Below, piece after piece: positions 19,905 through 28,295 of a stretch of 64,000 nt of DNA. The notes beneath the pieces were generated by a model that was not told the DNA's origin, made no database searches, and was given only the letters and a program-made list of their open reading frames with translations. Made by a program: the position numbers and the translations under genes. Origin of the DNA: Mesorhizobium sp. Root552 (lineage in GTDB: Bacteria; Pseudomonadota; Alphaproteobacteria; Rhizobiales; Rhizobiaceae); NCBI RefSeq assembly GCF_001427285.1, contig NZ_LMFV01000062.1, forward strand, positions 64,656 through 128,655, written 5' to 3'. Position 1 is the first letter of the stretch. Each line of letters starts with the position of its first letter.

Positions 19905-19966
19905 AGGAGGAACGACCTCCCCATATCGGGAAAAATGTCCGGGACGGCCCGGCCTTGAAAAAGGAG
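19905..19966 (+). ncRNA. Guanidine-II (mini-ykkC) riboswitch of gdx
   Basis: Second copy of the two-hairpin leader. P2 is perfect: CCGGG-ACGG-CCCGG (19939-19952). P1 is GGAGG-A-ACGA-CCTCC (19906-19920) with one extra A before the ACGA loop. The linker is 18 bases. After P2, a small CCTT-GAAA-AAGG hairpin (19953-19964) overlaps the ribosome site AAGGAG, which could mask it. The class is known to switch on gdx/sugE-type guanidinium exporters, which matches the gene downstream. Confidence 0.82.
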
Positions 19967-19975
19967 AGCCGCTCC

Positions 19976-20296
19976 ATGGCTTGGGTCTATCTCGTCGTTG
20001 CCGGGCTTCTTGAAGTCGTCTGGGCCTTCTACATGAAGAAGTCGGAGGGCTTTTCGCTTCTTACGCCCTCCATCATCACCTTGATTACTATGATCGCCAG
20101 CTTTGGCTTGCTGTCGATTTCCATGAGGTCATTGCCTCTCGGTACCGCTTATACGATCTGGACCGGCATCGGTGCCGTCGGCGCTTTCGTGGTCGGCATT
20201 GCCGTGCTGAGCGAGCCGATCACGCCCATGCGTGTGTTGGCCGCAGCTCTGATCGTCTCCGGTCTTGTCATGATGAAACTGTCGAGCTCGCACTAG
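19976..20296 (+). CDS. gdx: Guanidinium exporter Gdx (SugE subtype of the SMR family)
   Basis: 106-residue small multidrug resistance protein with four helices, working as an antiparallel dimer that exports guanidinium in exchange for protons. The central Glu is E13 (LLEVVWA); the Gdx-type residues S42, Y59 and W62 (YTIWTGIGAVGAF) are all present, which separates it from EmrE-type drug pumps. The ATG at 19976 has AAGGAG about 9 bases upstream. The guanidine-II leader directly before it supports the function independently. Confidence 0.93.
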   Translation: MAWVYLVVAGLLEVVWAFYMKKSEGFSLLTPSIITLITMIASFGLLSISMRSLPLGTAYTIWTGIGAVGAFVVGIAVLSEPITPMRVLAAALIVSGLVMMKLSSSH

Positions 20297-20374
20297 GGTC
20301 AGGACCCTGGAGCTTCGGCAAGAAGCAGTCTGGCCGCAACGGCCATGAGAACCGCTCCAGGACGTAAATAAAAA

Positions 20375-20407
20375 GGCCGGCGCGCTGGAGGCCAACACGC
20401 GCCGGCC
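20375..20407. repeat. GC-rich hairpin in the gdx/GNAT intergenic region
   Basis: Perfect 10-bp inverted repeat GGCCGGCGCG / CGCGCCGGCC around a 13-base loop, preceded on the left by AAATAAAAA. Read on the minus strand the stem is followed by T-rich sequence, so it may end transcripts from the GNAT gene. Confidence 0.6.
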
Positions 20408-20465
20408 AGCGGCGCTTGGGAGGGGACTGGCCGCATAAACCGATATGGCAGGACCGTTGGAAGTT

Positions 20466-20518
20466 GCACGGCCGGCGCGGTGAGTGTGCAATAGTCGGGA
20501 TCGTGCGCCGGCCTGTGC
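20466..20518. repeat. Long GC-rich inverted repeat in the gdx/GNAT intergenic region
   Basis: Arms 20466-20478 and 20505-20518 pair as GCAC-GGCCGGCGC with GCGCCGGCC-T-GTGC, one bulge, 26-base loop. With the hairpins at 20375 and 20585 it makes a structured 240-base stretch without coding sense. Function unknown. Confidence 0.5.
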
Positions 20519-20584
20519 ATTAACTAAACTGGTCCGCCGTCTCCTTTTCGAGAGTGTGCCTCGATAATTCCATGAACTACGGTC

Positions 20585-20627
20585 GCCAACTGTGAGGAGT
20601 TTCACATTTGGCGTTAACTTTTTTCTC
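20585..20627 (+). terminator. Intrinsic-type terminator on the plus strand
   Basis: Stem GCCAA-C-TGTGA / TCACA-T-TTGGC (20585-20612, one mismatch) with loop GGAGTT, followed after GTTAAC by a run of six T. It could end a long gdx transcript or a separate small RNA covering 20300-20620. Confidence 0.5.
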
Positions 20628-20672
20628 GGCTGCTCGTCTGCCCGGGACAGGGCGCAACGCCAAGCTTTAGCT

Positions 20673-21170
20673 TCAGATTTCCCGTGCGAAATAGCGTACG
20701 GTCTTTTTGCCGCCGTGGATCGCAGCGGTGCCGATTTCGTGAAATCCGAGCCGGGTGTGAAAGGCATCGGACGCCGGGTTCGGCGGGTCGGCGTTAACCT
20801 CGCACGTTACCACACCGTGACCTGCGCGCTTGGCTTGCTCGAAAAGGTCTTCGTAAAAGCGCCGCGCGTGGCCCCGCCCGCGCGCTGCTTCATCGACTAC
20901 CACGCGGTCTACATAGACGAAACGGGGATAGCGCTGTTTGAGCCACAGGAAGTTGGGGCTGTCATAGCTTGCGTCCTGGTCGAATGTCATGATGAAGGCT
21001 TCGACTGTGCCGATCCGGCGAGCATAGAAGGCTTGGCCGAGCAGCAGGCTTAGCCGTTCTTCTTCGAGCCAGGACAATTCTTCCGCATGGCGATTGTTGA
21101 GCGAAAGGATAGCGGCTTCGTCGGAAGGCGCGACAGCGTCTATTGGAAGCAGTTTCGTCTCGCTTGTCAT
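20673..21170 (-). CDS. GNAT-family N-acetyltransferase
   Basis: 165-residue acetyltransferase of the GNAT superfamily. The acetyl-CoA binding motif A is visible as VDRVVVDEAARGRGHARRFYEDLF (Q/RxxGxG/A type: RGRGHA), and the protein ends with the usual beta-strand around FHTRLGFHEIGTAAIHGGKK. The C-terminal half resembles the group annotated as 'GNAT family, predicted ribosomal-protein or small-molecule acetylases'; the substrate is unknown. The start ATG at 21170 overlaps the cutC stop by 4 bp (ATGA), so it is co-translated with cutC. A 376-bp gap with several hairpins follows. Confidence 0.85.
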   Translation of the reverse strand: MTSETKLLPIDAVAPSDEAAILSLNNRHAEELSWLEEERLSLLLGQAFYARRIGTVEAFIMTFDQDASYDSPNFLWLKQRYPRFVYVDRVVVDEAARGRGHARRFYEDLFEQAKRAGHGVVTCEVNADPPNPASDAFHTRLGFHEIGTAAIHGGKKTVRYFAREI

Positions 21171-21925
21171 GCGCGTGCCGCTGCTATCGTTGCCGCAACC
21201 AGTGCCTCGTCGGTCACTGTGTTGCGATATTCCCGATCCAGGTCTGTGCCGCCCATTCCCACATGCGGGTTGCGGTAGCTCATGGCGCTCGGCACATCCT
21301 TGAGTGAGGCGAAATGCATTTCCGTGAGGCGGGTTTTGCGGCGGACAGCAGCGATATTGTCGGGGTCGAGCGCGCCACAGCCGAGGATGATGATGCGGCC
21401 TGCCGCCTGTTTCACAAGCTCAGCCAGAAGTTCCGAACCCTCCGCTGCTGTGTCGCGCTGGCCGCTCGTCAGCACGCGCCCGACCTTGCAGCGGATAAGC
21501 GCCTCCAGCGCCTCTGAAGGGTCGCGCGTCATGTCGAAGGCACGATGGCAGGTCACGTTGAGAGGCCCGGCCGCAGTGACGAGATCGCTCATGCGCCTCT
21601 CATCGATGGTGCCGTCGGCATTGAGGCATCCTACGATTACGCCGGCAACGCCGAGGTCGCGCAATGCAAGCACGTCCGCCACCATAGAGCGATGCTCGGC
21701 CGGGCTGTAGAGAAAGTCGCCGCCACGCGGCCGTACGATGACGTGGAACGGGATTCTTGCCAACTCCAGGGCCGCACGCACTGTGCCGAAACTTGGCGTG
21801 ATCCCACCCTCAAGCAGGCTAGCGCATAACTCCACACGGTCGGCTCCCGCGTTCTGCGCGGCAATCAGTCCATCTATTCCTTCGACGCAGATTTCGATCA
21901 GCGGCAGGCGGGCATGGTCGCTCAA
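21167..21925 (-). CDS. cutC: CutC family protein
   Basis: 252-residue TIM-barrel protein of the CutC family, named for copper homeostasis although that role is doubtful in bacteria; the enzymatic activity is not established. Family features are LIEICVEGIDGLIAAQNAGADRVELC-type N-terminus, the PRGGDFLYSP segment, the TCHRAFDMTRDP segment and RVLTSGQ. The frame begins with TTG at 21925, as no ATG is found in a suitable place; the ribosome site is weak. It is divergent from dusA and overlaps the GNAT gene. Confidence 0.9.
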   Translation of the reverse strand: MSDHARLPLIEICVEGIDGLIAAQNAGADRVELCASLLEGGITPSFGTVRAALELARIPFHVIVRPRGGDFLYSPAEHRSMVADVLALRDLGVAGVIVGCLNADGTIDERRMSDLVTAAGPLNVTCHRAFDMTRDPSEALEALIRCKVGRVLTSGQRDTAAEGSELLAELVKQAAGRIIILGCGALDPDNIAAVRRKTRLTEMHFASLKDVPSAMSYRNPHVGMGGTDLDREYRNTVTDEALVAATIAAARA

Positions 21926-22087
21926 GGCAGAAGTCCATCAATGATTGCGCAAGCCGAAACCGTAGCATCGCTGCTCCGAAGGCAAAAGCGGCCTTTGTTA
22001 GGCCAAGCTTGCGGCCTGCCTCTGCAACAGGCTATGCAGCACCTGTATGGAGCGCCTGATCGGGCGATCCTCGGAAGCACGGGAATA

Positions 22088-23119
22088 ATGACGGACAAGC
22101 CGCAACAGCATCGGCCGAGTTATGACACCATCGCTGGTGCGCCCATTGTCGCCGTGGCGCCTATGATGGATTGGACCGACCGCCACTGTCGCTTCCTTCA
22201 CCGCCAGTTGACGGGCAGGGCGCTGCTCTACACGGAAATGGTGGTGGCCGATGCTGCCATCCAAGGTGCGCGTGAGCGCCTGCTCGGCTTCCACCCCGCC
22301 GAGCATCCCGTTGCATTGCAGCTTGGCGGCTCCGACCCGTTGAAGCTGGCGGAGGCAGCGCGCATAGGTGCGGACTTCGGCTACGACGAGATCAACCTCA
22401 ACGTTGGCTGCCCGTCCGACCGTGTTCAGTCCGGCACTTTCGGCGCTTGCCTGATGAAGACGCCTGAATTGGTGGCGGATTGTGTGGTCGCCATGAAGGC
22501 GACGGTCAAGGTGCCGGTCACCGTCAAGTGCCGCATCGGCGTCGACGAGCAGGATCCCGAACCGGCCCTCAATACGCTTGCCGATGCGGTCTTTGCAGCG
22601 GGTGCCGATGCTTTGTGGGTCCATGCACGCAAGGCGTGGCTGGAGGGGTTGAGCCCCAAGGAAAATCGCGAAATCCCGCCGCTGGACTATGAGCGCGTCT
22701 ATCGGCTCAAGGCAAAAAACCCTAGCCGTTTCATCGGTATAAATGGGGGGATTCAGACTCTGGATGAGTCCGCCAACCATCTCGCCCGGGTGGACGGTGT
22801 CATGCTCGGGCGGGCCGCATATCACACGCCGGGGGTTTTGGTTGGTATCGATGCGTTGCTGGCTCACGATGCCGCCGGCAGCTTCGATTTCGAAGTGCTG
22901 ATCGGTGCGATGGCCGACTACGCCTCGGCCCACATCGCGAAGGGTGGGCGGCTCGGCCATATCACGCGTCATATGGTCGGGTTGTTCCACGGTCTTCCCG
23001 GCGCTCGGCGCTGGCGGCAAATCCTTTCCACCGACGCCACCCGGCCGGGGGCAGGGCCGGATATCCTGTATAGGGCCTTTGCGGAAGTCGATTTCACCCG
23101 CGACGACGAAGCGGCCTGA
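22088..23119 (+). CDS. dusA: tRNA-dihydrouridine(20/20a) synthase DusA
   Basis: 343-residue FMN flavoprotein that reduces uridine to dihydrouridine in the D-loop of tRNAs with NADPH. The N-terminal APMMDWTDRHCRFLHRQL and the segment NVGCPSDRVQSGTFGACLM with the catalytic Cys are the DusA signatures (Dus B and C differ). GINGGI and VDGVMLGRAAYHTP at the phosphate-binding end are also present. The ATG at 22088 (MTDKPQQ) was chosen; the frame is open further upstream to 21914 but that would overlap cutC regulatory sequence. Confidence 0.93.
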   Translation: MTDKPQQHRPSYDTIAGAPIVAVAPMMDWTDRHCRFLHRQLTGRALLYTEMVVADAAIQGARERLLGFHPAEHPVALQLGGSDPLKLAEAARIGADFGYDEINLNVGCPSDRVQSGTFGACLMKTPELVADCVVAMKATVKVPVTVKCRIGVDEQDPEPALNTLADAVFAAGADALWVHARKAWLEGLSPKENREIPPLDYERVYRLKAKNPSRFIGINGGIQTLDESANHLARVDGVMLGRAAYHTPGVLVGIDALLAHDAAGSFDFEVLIGAMADYASAHIAKGGRLGHITRHMVGLFHGLPGARRWRQILSTDATRPGAGPDILYRAFAEVDFTRDDEAA

Positions 23120-23173
23120 ACAAGGCAACGCCGGAACGCTGCCTTGTTTCCGTCTTCCCAAATGGAAGCGTGG

Positions 23174-24043
23174 CTACCGTTCCAGTCGGGCCAGCAGCGC
23201 CGACGTATCCCAACGACTACCACCCATCGCCTGCACGTCCTTGTAGAACTGATCGACAAGCGCCGTCACCGGCAGGGAGGCACCGTTGCGGTTGGCTTCC
23301 GCCAAGCAGATGCCGAGATCCTTTCGCATCCAGTCGATTGCGAAACCGTGGTCATACTTGCCGACATTCATGGTCTTGTGGCGGTTTTCCATCTGCCATG
23401 AACCGGCTGCACCCTTGGAGATGACTTCTACCACCTTTTCGATGTCCAGCCCCGCCTTCTTGCCGAAATGAATACCTTCGGAGAGGCCCTGCACCAATCC
23501 GGCGATGCAGATCTGGTTGATCATCTTGGTCAACTGGCCCGAACCTGCTGGTCCCATCAGGCCGATCATGCGCGCATAGGCGTCAATGACCGGTCTTGCC
23601 GTGTCGAATGCGCCCTGCCGGCCCCCGACCATGACGGTCAATACGCCGTTCTCCGCTCCCGCCTGGCCGCCGGAAACCGGCGCGTCGAGAAAGGCAAAGC
23701 CTGCCGCTTCAGCCTTGGTTGAGAGTTCACGTGCGACCTCGGCCGAAGCCGTGGTGTTATCGATGAAGATCGCGCCCGTTTTCATCGAACTGAAAGCGCC
23801 ATCGGTTCCGATGGTCACCGAGCGCAGGTCGTCGTCGTTGCCGACGCAGGAGAATACGAAGTCCTTGCCCTCGGCTGCGGCCGCGGGTGTCTTTGCCAGC
23901 TTGCCGCCATGTTGCGCCACCCATTGCTCGGCCTTCGCCGTGGTGCGGTTGTAGACGGTGACATCGTGGCCACCCTTGTTTTTCAGGTGTGCGGCCATCG
24001 GGTAACCCATCACACCGAGACCGAGGAAAGCCACTGCTGCCAT
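23174..24043 (-). CDS. Beta-hydroxyacid dehydrogenase (tartronate semialdehyde reductase / 3-hydroxyisobutyrate dehydrogenase type)
   Basis: 289-residue Rossmann-fold oxidoreductase. The nucleotide-binding FLGLGVMGYPMAAHL lies at the N-terminus, with NRT after the second strand, which tends to go with NADPH use. The substrate-binding APVSGGQAGAENG and the catalytic Lys in GQLTKMINQ follow. The family includes GarR, MmsB and succinic semialdehyde reductases, and I cannot choose between them. The start at 24043 (MAAVAFLG) has AAGGCAA upstream; an ATG seven codons earlier is possible. It stands alone, convergent with dusA. Confidence 0.87.
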   Translation of the reverse strand: MAAVAFLGLGVMGYPMAAHLKNKGGHDVTVYNRTTAKAEQWVAQHGGKLAKTPAAAAEGKDFVFSCVGNDDDLRSVTIGTDGAFSSMKTGAIFIDNTTASAEVARELSTKAEAAGFAFLDAPVSGGQAGAENGVLTVMVGGRQGAFDTARPVIDAYARMIGLMGPAGSGQLTKMINQICIAGLVQGLSEGIHFGKKAGLDIEKVVEVISKGAAGSWQMENRHKTMNVGKYDHGFAIDWMRKDLGICLAEANRNGASLPVTALVDQFYKDVQAMGGSRWDTSALLARLER

Positions 24044-24162
24044 TTTGATATTGCCTTTTCGCACGCCGAGTTTCTCGACGCAGGTCTAGGCGTTAGCGAA
24101 AATTCGTCAAGACCACGTTCGTTAGCCCAGCCCTCGGAGCATAAGGGACGACCGAAGCCGGG

Positions 24163-24993
24163 TCAGCGCTTCAGGTGGCGTGTGATGCGCCGTTCGATCC
24201 AATCGATGGCGTGGCGCAGTGTCTCCACGATCAAGAGGTAGATGATGGCTGCCCAAAGATAGGACTGGAAATCGAAGGTGCGCGAGTAAGTCAACCTCGT
24301 GATCCCCATCAGGTCGTAGACCGTGATGATGGCAACGATGGCCGAGCCTTTGATCATAAGGATCACTTCATTGCCATATGGCCTCAAAGCCACAATCAGC
24401 GCCTGCGGTAGTATGATCTTGCGCAGCGTCTGCAATTTGTGCAGGCCGAGCGAGGCGGCACCCTCCCACTGGCCCTTCGGTACGGACTGGATCGCACCGC
24501 GCAGGATTTCGGCCTGATAGGCAGCCGTGTTGAGCGAGAAGGCGAAAATCGCGCAATTGAACGCCTCGCGGAAGAACCACCACAGTCCGACCGCATCAAG
24601 CTCCGGCCTGAACGAGCCGAAACCGTAGTAGACAAGGAAGGCCTGCGCCAGAAGCGGCGTACCCCGAAAGAAATAGACATAGGCGTAGGCCAGCCCAGCG
24701 ATGACCGGGTTGCGCGACATGCGCCCATAGGCGATCGGAACCGACAAAATTGCCCCGACCACGATGGATATGCCGACCAGCGAAAGCGTGATGCCGATGC
24801 CGGACACGTAACCGGGAGCATATTTCTGGAACAGTTCGGTGTTCCATGCGGAGATGAGGTAGGCGACGAGCCCGATCCCCATGAACGCCCAGAGCACCAC
24901 CAGGCCGTACCCGAGGATACGCTGGCGCGACCAGCCGTGAGGCGGCAGGGGCGGCCGCTCGACGCTGTCGGCAGTTTGCATCGAGGCGCTCAT
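24163..24993 (-). CDS. Polar amino acid ABC transporter permease (HisM type)
   Basis: 276-residue inner-membrane permease of a histidine/arginine/ornithine/octopine-type importer. It has about five helices and the EAA loop for ATPase contact (EGAASLGLHKLQTLRKIILPQAL). An unusually long N-terminal cytosolic extension (about 35 residues before the first helix) is present. The ATG at 24993 overlaps the stop of the HisQ-type gene as ATGA, showing translational coupling. It is last in a binding protein - permease - permease cluster that lacks an ATPase gene. Confidence 0.88.
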   Translation of the reverse strand: MSASMQTADSVERPPLPPHGWSRQRILGYGLVVLWAFMGIGLVAYLISAWNTELFQKYAPGYVSGIGITLSLVGISIVVGAILSVPIAYGRMSRNPVIAGLAYAYVYFFRGTPLLAQAFLVYYGFGSFRPELDAVGLWWFFREAFNCAIFAFSLNTAAYQAEILRGAIQSVPKGQWEGAASLGLHKLQTLRKIILPQALIVALRPYGNEVILMIKGSAIVAIITVYDLMGITRLTYSRTFDFQSYLWAAIIYLLIVETLRHAIDWIERRITRHLKR

Positions 24994-25703
24994 CGGTGCG
25001 CCTCCTGCTTGCCGACCCATCGCTCAATGGCGCTGATGCCGATGGATGAAACTATTGCTAGAGCCAGATAGATTAGCGCGGCGACGCCGAAAAACAGGAA
25101 TGCATGCTTGGTCACGCGCGCGGCAACGCCGGCCTGCCGCAATATGTCGGTCAGCCCGATTGCCGAAACCAGCGATGTGTCCTTGAGCAGGATCAGCCAC
25201 AGATTGGCGAGGCCGGGCAGTGCGATGCGGATTAGTTGCGGAAGAACCACAAGCCGCATCGTCTGTGCCTTGGAAAGGCCAACGGCAAAGCCACCTTCGT
25301 ACTGTCCCTGCGGAATAGCCCGGAAGGCCGAAAGAAACACCTCGCTGGCGTAGGATGAAAACACAACACCAAGTGCAATCATGCCGGATACGAAGCTGTT
25401 CACCTCGACGGTGGCTTCCGGATTGAACAGGCGCACCGCCTGCTGGATTCCAATCTGGGCGCCGAAGAACACGAGGAACAGCGTTAGCAGTTCCGGCAGG
25501 CCACGGAAGATCGTCGTATAGATATCGCCGGCCAGTCTTAGCGAACGCTCGCTCGACTGCTTGGCCAACGCGATCAGAAACCCGATGAGAAGGCCGACTG
25601 GCAAGGTCGCGAGCGCCAGGCAAACAGTGACGAGCGCGCCATAGGCGATATCGTCCAGCCACCCTTCCGATCCCCAGCTCAGCAGCGTCCAAACGCTCTG
25701 CAT
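24990..25703 (-). CDS. Polar amino acid ABC transporter permease (HisQ type)
   Basis: 237-residue inner-membrane permease, first of the pair. The EAA loop reads EGGFAVGLSKAQTMRLVVLPQLIRIALPG, and IFRGLPELLTLFLVFF is the family's conserved segment after the first helices. It forms the heterodimeric channel with the HisM-type subunit whose gene overlaps its end. It is 130 bp downstream of the binding-protein gene; a stable hairpin lies between them. Confidence 0.9.
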   Translation of the reverse strand: MQSVWTLLSWGSEGWLDDIAYGALVTVCLALATLPVGLLIGFLIALAKQSSERSLRLAGDIYTTIFRGLPELLTLFLVFFGAQIGIQQAVRLFNPEATVEVNSFVSGMIALGVVFSSYASEVFLSAFRAIPQGQYEGGFAVGLSKAQTMRLVVLPQLIRIALPGLANLWLILLKDTSLVSAIGLTDILRQAGVAARVTKHAFLFFGVAALIYLALAIVSSIGISAIERWVGKQEAHR

Positions 25704-25787
25704 GGCCGACCGTCTCCCCTATGGACCCTCGTTCCACGCTACGCCGCCAAGCGCGCGCGGTTATTGTTGTTGTTCAAAGTTCGATAT

Positions 25788-25816
25788 GCAAACGGCGGGA
25801 GTTCCCCGCCGTTTGC
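25788..25816 (-). terminator. Stem-loop between the binding-protein and permease genes
   Basis: Perfect 12-bp stem GCAAACGGCGGG / CCCGCCGTTTGC with a 5-base loop, directly after the binding-protein stop. On the minus strand no T-run follows, so it more likely protects the binding-protein mRNA end and lowers expression of the permeases, as in other importer operons. On the plus strand a CTTTTTATT tail is present. Confidence 0.65.
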
Positions 25817-25833
25817 TCTTTTTATTCCGATGA

Positions 25834-26616
25834 TCAGGAATCGCCGCCATATACGTCAAACTTGAAGTACTTGTCGTTGATTTCTTTGTACTTTCCGTTT
25901 GCGCGAATGGCATCGATCGCTGCATTGAACTGGTCCCGAAGCGCGGTCTCGCCCTTCCGGATTGCAATGCCGGCGCCCGGGCCGTGGATTTCCACAACTG
26001 GCTTGATCGCGCCGATCAGCTTGCAGCATGCGCCGTCGGGTGAATCCAGCCACTGCGAAAGCACGACGATATCGTCATTGACGGCATCGAGGCGGCCATT
26101 GGCGAGGTCGAGTTGGTATTCCTGCGCCGTCGGATATGGCTTTACCGTGCTGTCGGTATAGGTCGCCGTCGAATAGTTGAAGTGGGTGGTCGAAGCCTGA
26201 ACGCCGATGGTCTTGCCGGCGAGGTCTTCCTTGGTCACGCCTTTAATGTCGCTATCCTTGGGCGCCGCGATTGCCGGCGGGGTATTGTAGTACTTGTTGG
26301 TGAAATCGACCTTTTCCATGCGCTCCGGCGTGATCGACATCGAAGCGATGATGGCATCGAACTTGCCAGCCTGGAGAGCGGGAATGATGCCGTCCCAGTC
26401 CTGCGCGATGAACTCGCACTTGACCTTCATTTCGTCGCACAGCGCCTGTGCGATGTCGACGTCGAAGCCTTCGAGCTTGCCGTCGGCGGTCAGGTTGTTG
26501 AATGGAGGGTAGGCGCCTTCGGTGCCGATCTTTAGCACTTTTTCCTGTGCCTGGGCCGTGCCCAGCGCTAACAGCGCGGCTGATGCCGCGAGTGCGATAC
26601 GCATTGCTATACGCAT
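25834..26616 (-). CDS. Periplasmic polar amino acid-binding protein (HisJ/ArgT type)
   Basis: 260-residue solute-binding protein with a cleavable signal peptide (MRIAMRIALAASAALLALG, cut after AQA). The SBP family 3 signature GKLEGFDVDIAQALCDEMK follows about residue 45-65, and the mature protein shows the expected two-lobe pattern. The Cys pair CCKL near residue 197 and DGACC region are as in lysine/arginine/ornithine-binding proteins. The ligand is probably a basic amino acid or an opine, not provable here. GAGAGG precedes the ATG. It leads the importer operon. Confidence 0.9.
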   Translation of the reverse strand: MRIAMRIALAASAALLALGTAQAQEKVLKIGTEGAYPPFNNLTADGKLEGFDVDIAQALCDEMKVKCEFIAQDWDGIIPALQAGKFDAIIASMSITPERMEKVDFTNKYYNTPPAIAAPKDSDIKGVTKEDLAGKTIGVQASTTHFNYSTATYTDSTVKPYPTAQEYQLDLANGRLDAVNDDIVVLSQWLDSPDGACCKLIGAIKPVVEIHGPGAGIAIRKGETALRDQFNAAIDAIRANGKYKEINDKYFKFDVYGGDS

Positions 26617-26819
26617 AATGGTCCTCTCTTTAGAATTAAGGATGTCGTGAACCGACTCCCCTTTGGGGCGATGCTCCCGATCACCCTCTGGCCGGATACT
26701 CCCACTGTTTTCAGCAGAAAAGCAACTGCAAAACCACGCTCAGAGGCCACCTTGAACCGCTTGTCTAGGCGCGCCAAAGGCGGATCCGCTGGGTTTGATA
26801 TGGTGCCGTTGGGGAAGGC

Positions 26820-27341
26820 TCAGGCGCTTCGCCCGCCTTTCAGGCCGGTCGTCCGTTCTATGAAATCGGCTATCGACTTGATGTCATCGAGGCGGAACAC
26901 CGGCAGTGTCTCATTGGGCTGCGGATGATCGGCGGCAACCGCCACGATATGGGGATCATTGGACGCGAGCGGCGACCTGTCCTTTGTATCGGTACGCCGC
27001 GCCTCTATCTTGAGATGGGCTTCGCGCTTGTAGCCTTCGATCAGCACGATGTCGCTCGGCGCCAGCCGCGTCAGTATCGTCTCCAGCGTTGGTTCGCTTT
27101 CTGATCTCAATTCATGCATCAGCGCCCAGCGTTGACCGGAAACGATCGCTACTTCCGAAGCGCCTGCTTTGCGGTGTCGGAAACTGTCGGTGCCTTCCTT
27201 GTCGATGTCGAAGTCGTGGTGGGCGTGCTTGACTGTGGCGACCTTCCAGCCCCGCTCGACCAGTTCGCTTACCAGTCTCTCCGTCAGTGTCGTCTTGCCG
27301 GAGTTCTTCCAGCCGGTGATGCCGAAAACGCGTTGGGTCAT
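26820..27341 (-). CDS. mobB: Molybdopterin-guanine dinucleotide biosynthesis protein MobB
   Basis: 173-residue P-loop GTP-binding protein that assists MobA in forming the guanine dinucleotide form of the molybdenum cofactor. The Walker A motif is GWKNSGKTTLTERLV near the N-terminus, followed by the VKHAHHDFDIDKEGTDSFRH segment and LIEGYKREAHLKIE, all typical. mobA is not in the window although moaA lies 1.7 kb away on the same strand. The neighbouring coxSLM enzyme would probably need the cytosine form of the cofactor, so MobB most likely serves other enzymes. Confidence 0.93.
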   Translation of the reverse strand: MTQRVFGITGWKNSGKTTLTERLVSELVERGWKVATVKHAHHDFDIDKEGTDSFRHRKAGASEVAIVSGQRWALMHELRSESEPTLETILTRLAPSDIVLIEGYKREAHLKIEARRTDTKDRSPLASNDPHIVAVAADHPQPNETLPVFRLDDIKSIADFIERTTGLKGGRSA

Positions 27342-27374
27342 GAAATGCGGTTTTCCACTTATCTGTTCGCCGTC

Positions 27375-28295
27375 CTAAAGCCCGTCAGGCGCCATGCTGG
27401 GCCCGGTGCTTTCGGCTGCGGTCCGGTGCTTGCCCACAACTCGTTCGCGATAGAGCGTGTAGAGTCCGGATGCCACGATGAAGGTTGCCCCCACGATCAT
27501 CGGCAGGTCCGGAATCTCATGGAAGATTATGATGCCGAGCACGATGGACCACAGCAGTGAGGTGTAGCGGAATGGCGCAATGAACGACATTTCGCCGGTG
27601 CGGGTTGCCAGAATGATGAAGTGGTATCCGAACAGCACGAAGATAGCGGCAAGCAACAGGAGCAACGTGCTGTTCAGGCTCATCGGTGTCCAACCGCCCA
27701 TCGGAACGATCAGCGCTGCCCCGGTAAGCGTGACCGCGATAGATGTGGCGCACGAAACCAGCAGCGTTGGAATATTGGGCGGCAGCTTGGACGTGATCAG
27801 GTCACGGATGGTGCAGAAGCCGACGCACAGGAGCGCCATCAGCGAGTAGACGCTGAAACCTTCGAAACCAGGTCGTACGATGATCAGCACGCCGATGAAG
27901 CCTGCCATGATCGCTAGCCAGCGCCGCCAGCCTACCCCTTCGCCGAAGAACATCGCTGCCCCCATTGTGACGGCAAGAGGCAAAGCCTGCAGTACCGCCG
28001 AAACATTGGCGATGGGCAGGTGCGCCAGGGCGATAAGAAAGGAAACCGTTGCCGAAGCCTCGCAAGCGGCACGCACCGCAACGATTGGCTGCACGATAAG
28101 GCGCGGATTGGCGAAAGCGCCGCTGCGCCAGGCCAGGAAGCAGATAAGCAACGAAGCGAAAATGCCGCGCACGACCATGACCTGCGCCATGTTCATCGAT
28201 TCCGACGAGAACTTGGTGATCGCGTCATTGCTCGTGAAGGTAACCATGGATATGACCATGAACACGGAGCCGCGCAGGTTCGGGGATAAGGGCAA
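27375..28295 (-). CDS. DMT-superfamily (EamA) transporter
   Basis: 306-residue inner-membrane protein with ten predicted helices in two EamA repeats, a drug/metabolite transporter of unknown substrate. The N-terminus MPLSPNLRGSVFMVISMVTF matches the rhizobial group of this family, which supports the TTG start at 28295; GAGGA lies about 9 bases upstream. An ATG at 28259 would cut into the first helix. It lies 33 bp before mobB on the same strand. Confidence 0.85.
   Translation of the reverse strand: MPLSPNLRGSVFMVISMVTFTSNDAITKFSSESMNMAQVMVVRGIFASLLICFLAWRSGAFANPRLIVQPIVAVRAACEASATVSFLIALAHLPIANVSAVLQALPLAVTMGAAMFFGEGVGWRRWLAIMAGFIGVLIIVRPGFEGFSVYSLMALLCVGFCTIRDLITSKLPPNIPTLLVSCATSIAVTLTGAALIVPMGGWTPMSLNSTLLLLLAAIFVLFGYHFIILATRTGEMSFIAPFRYTSLLWSIVLGIIIFHEIPDLPMIVGATFIVASGLYTLYRERVVGKHRTAAESTGPSMAPDGL

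Noticed and set aside
20299-20520. 73-codon minus-strand open frame behind gdx
   Set aside because: Covers two GC-rich hairpins; no ribosome site and no plausible protein.
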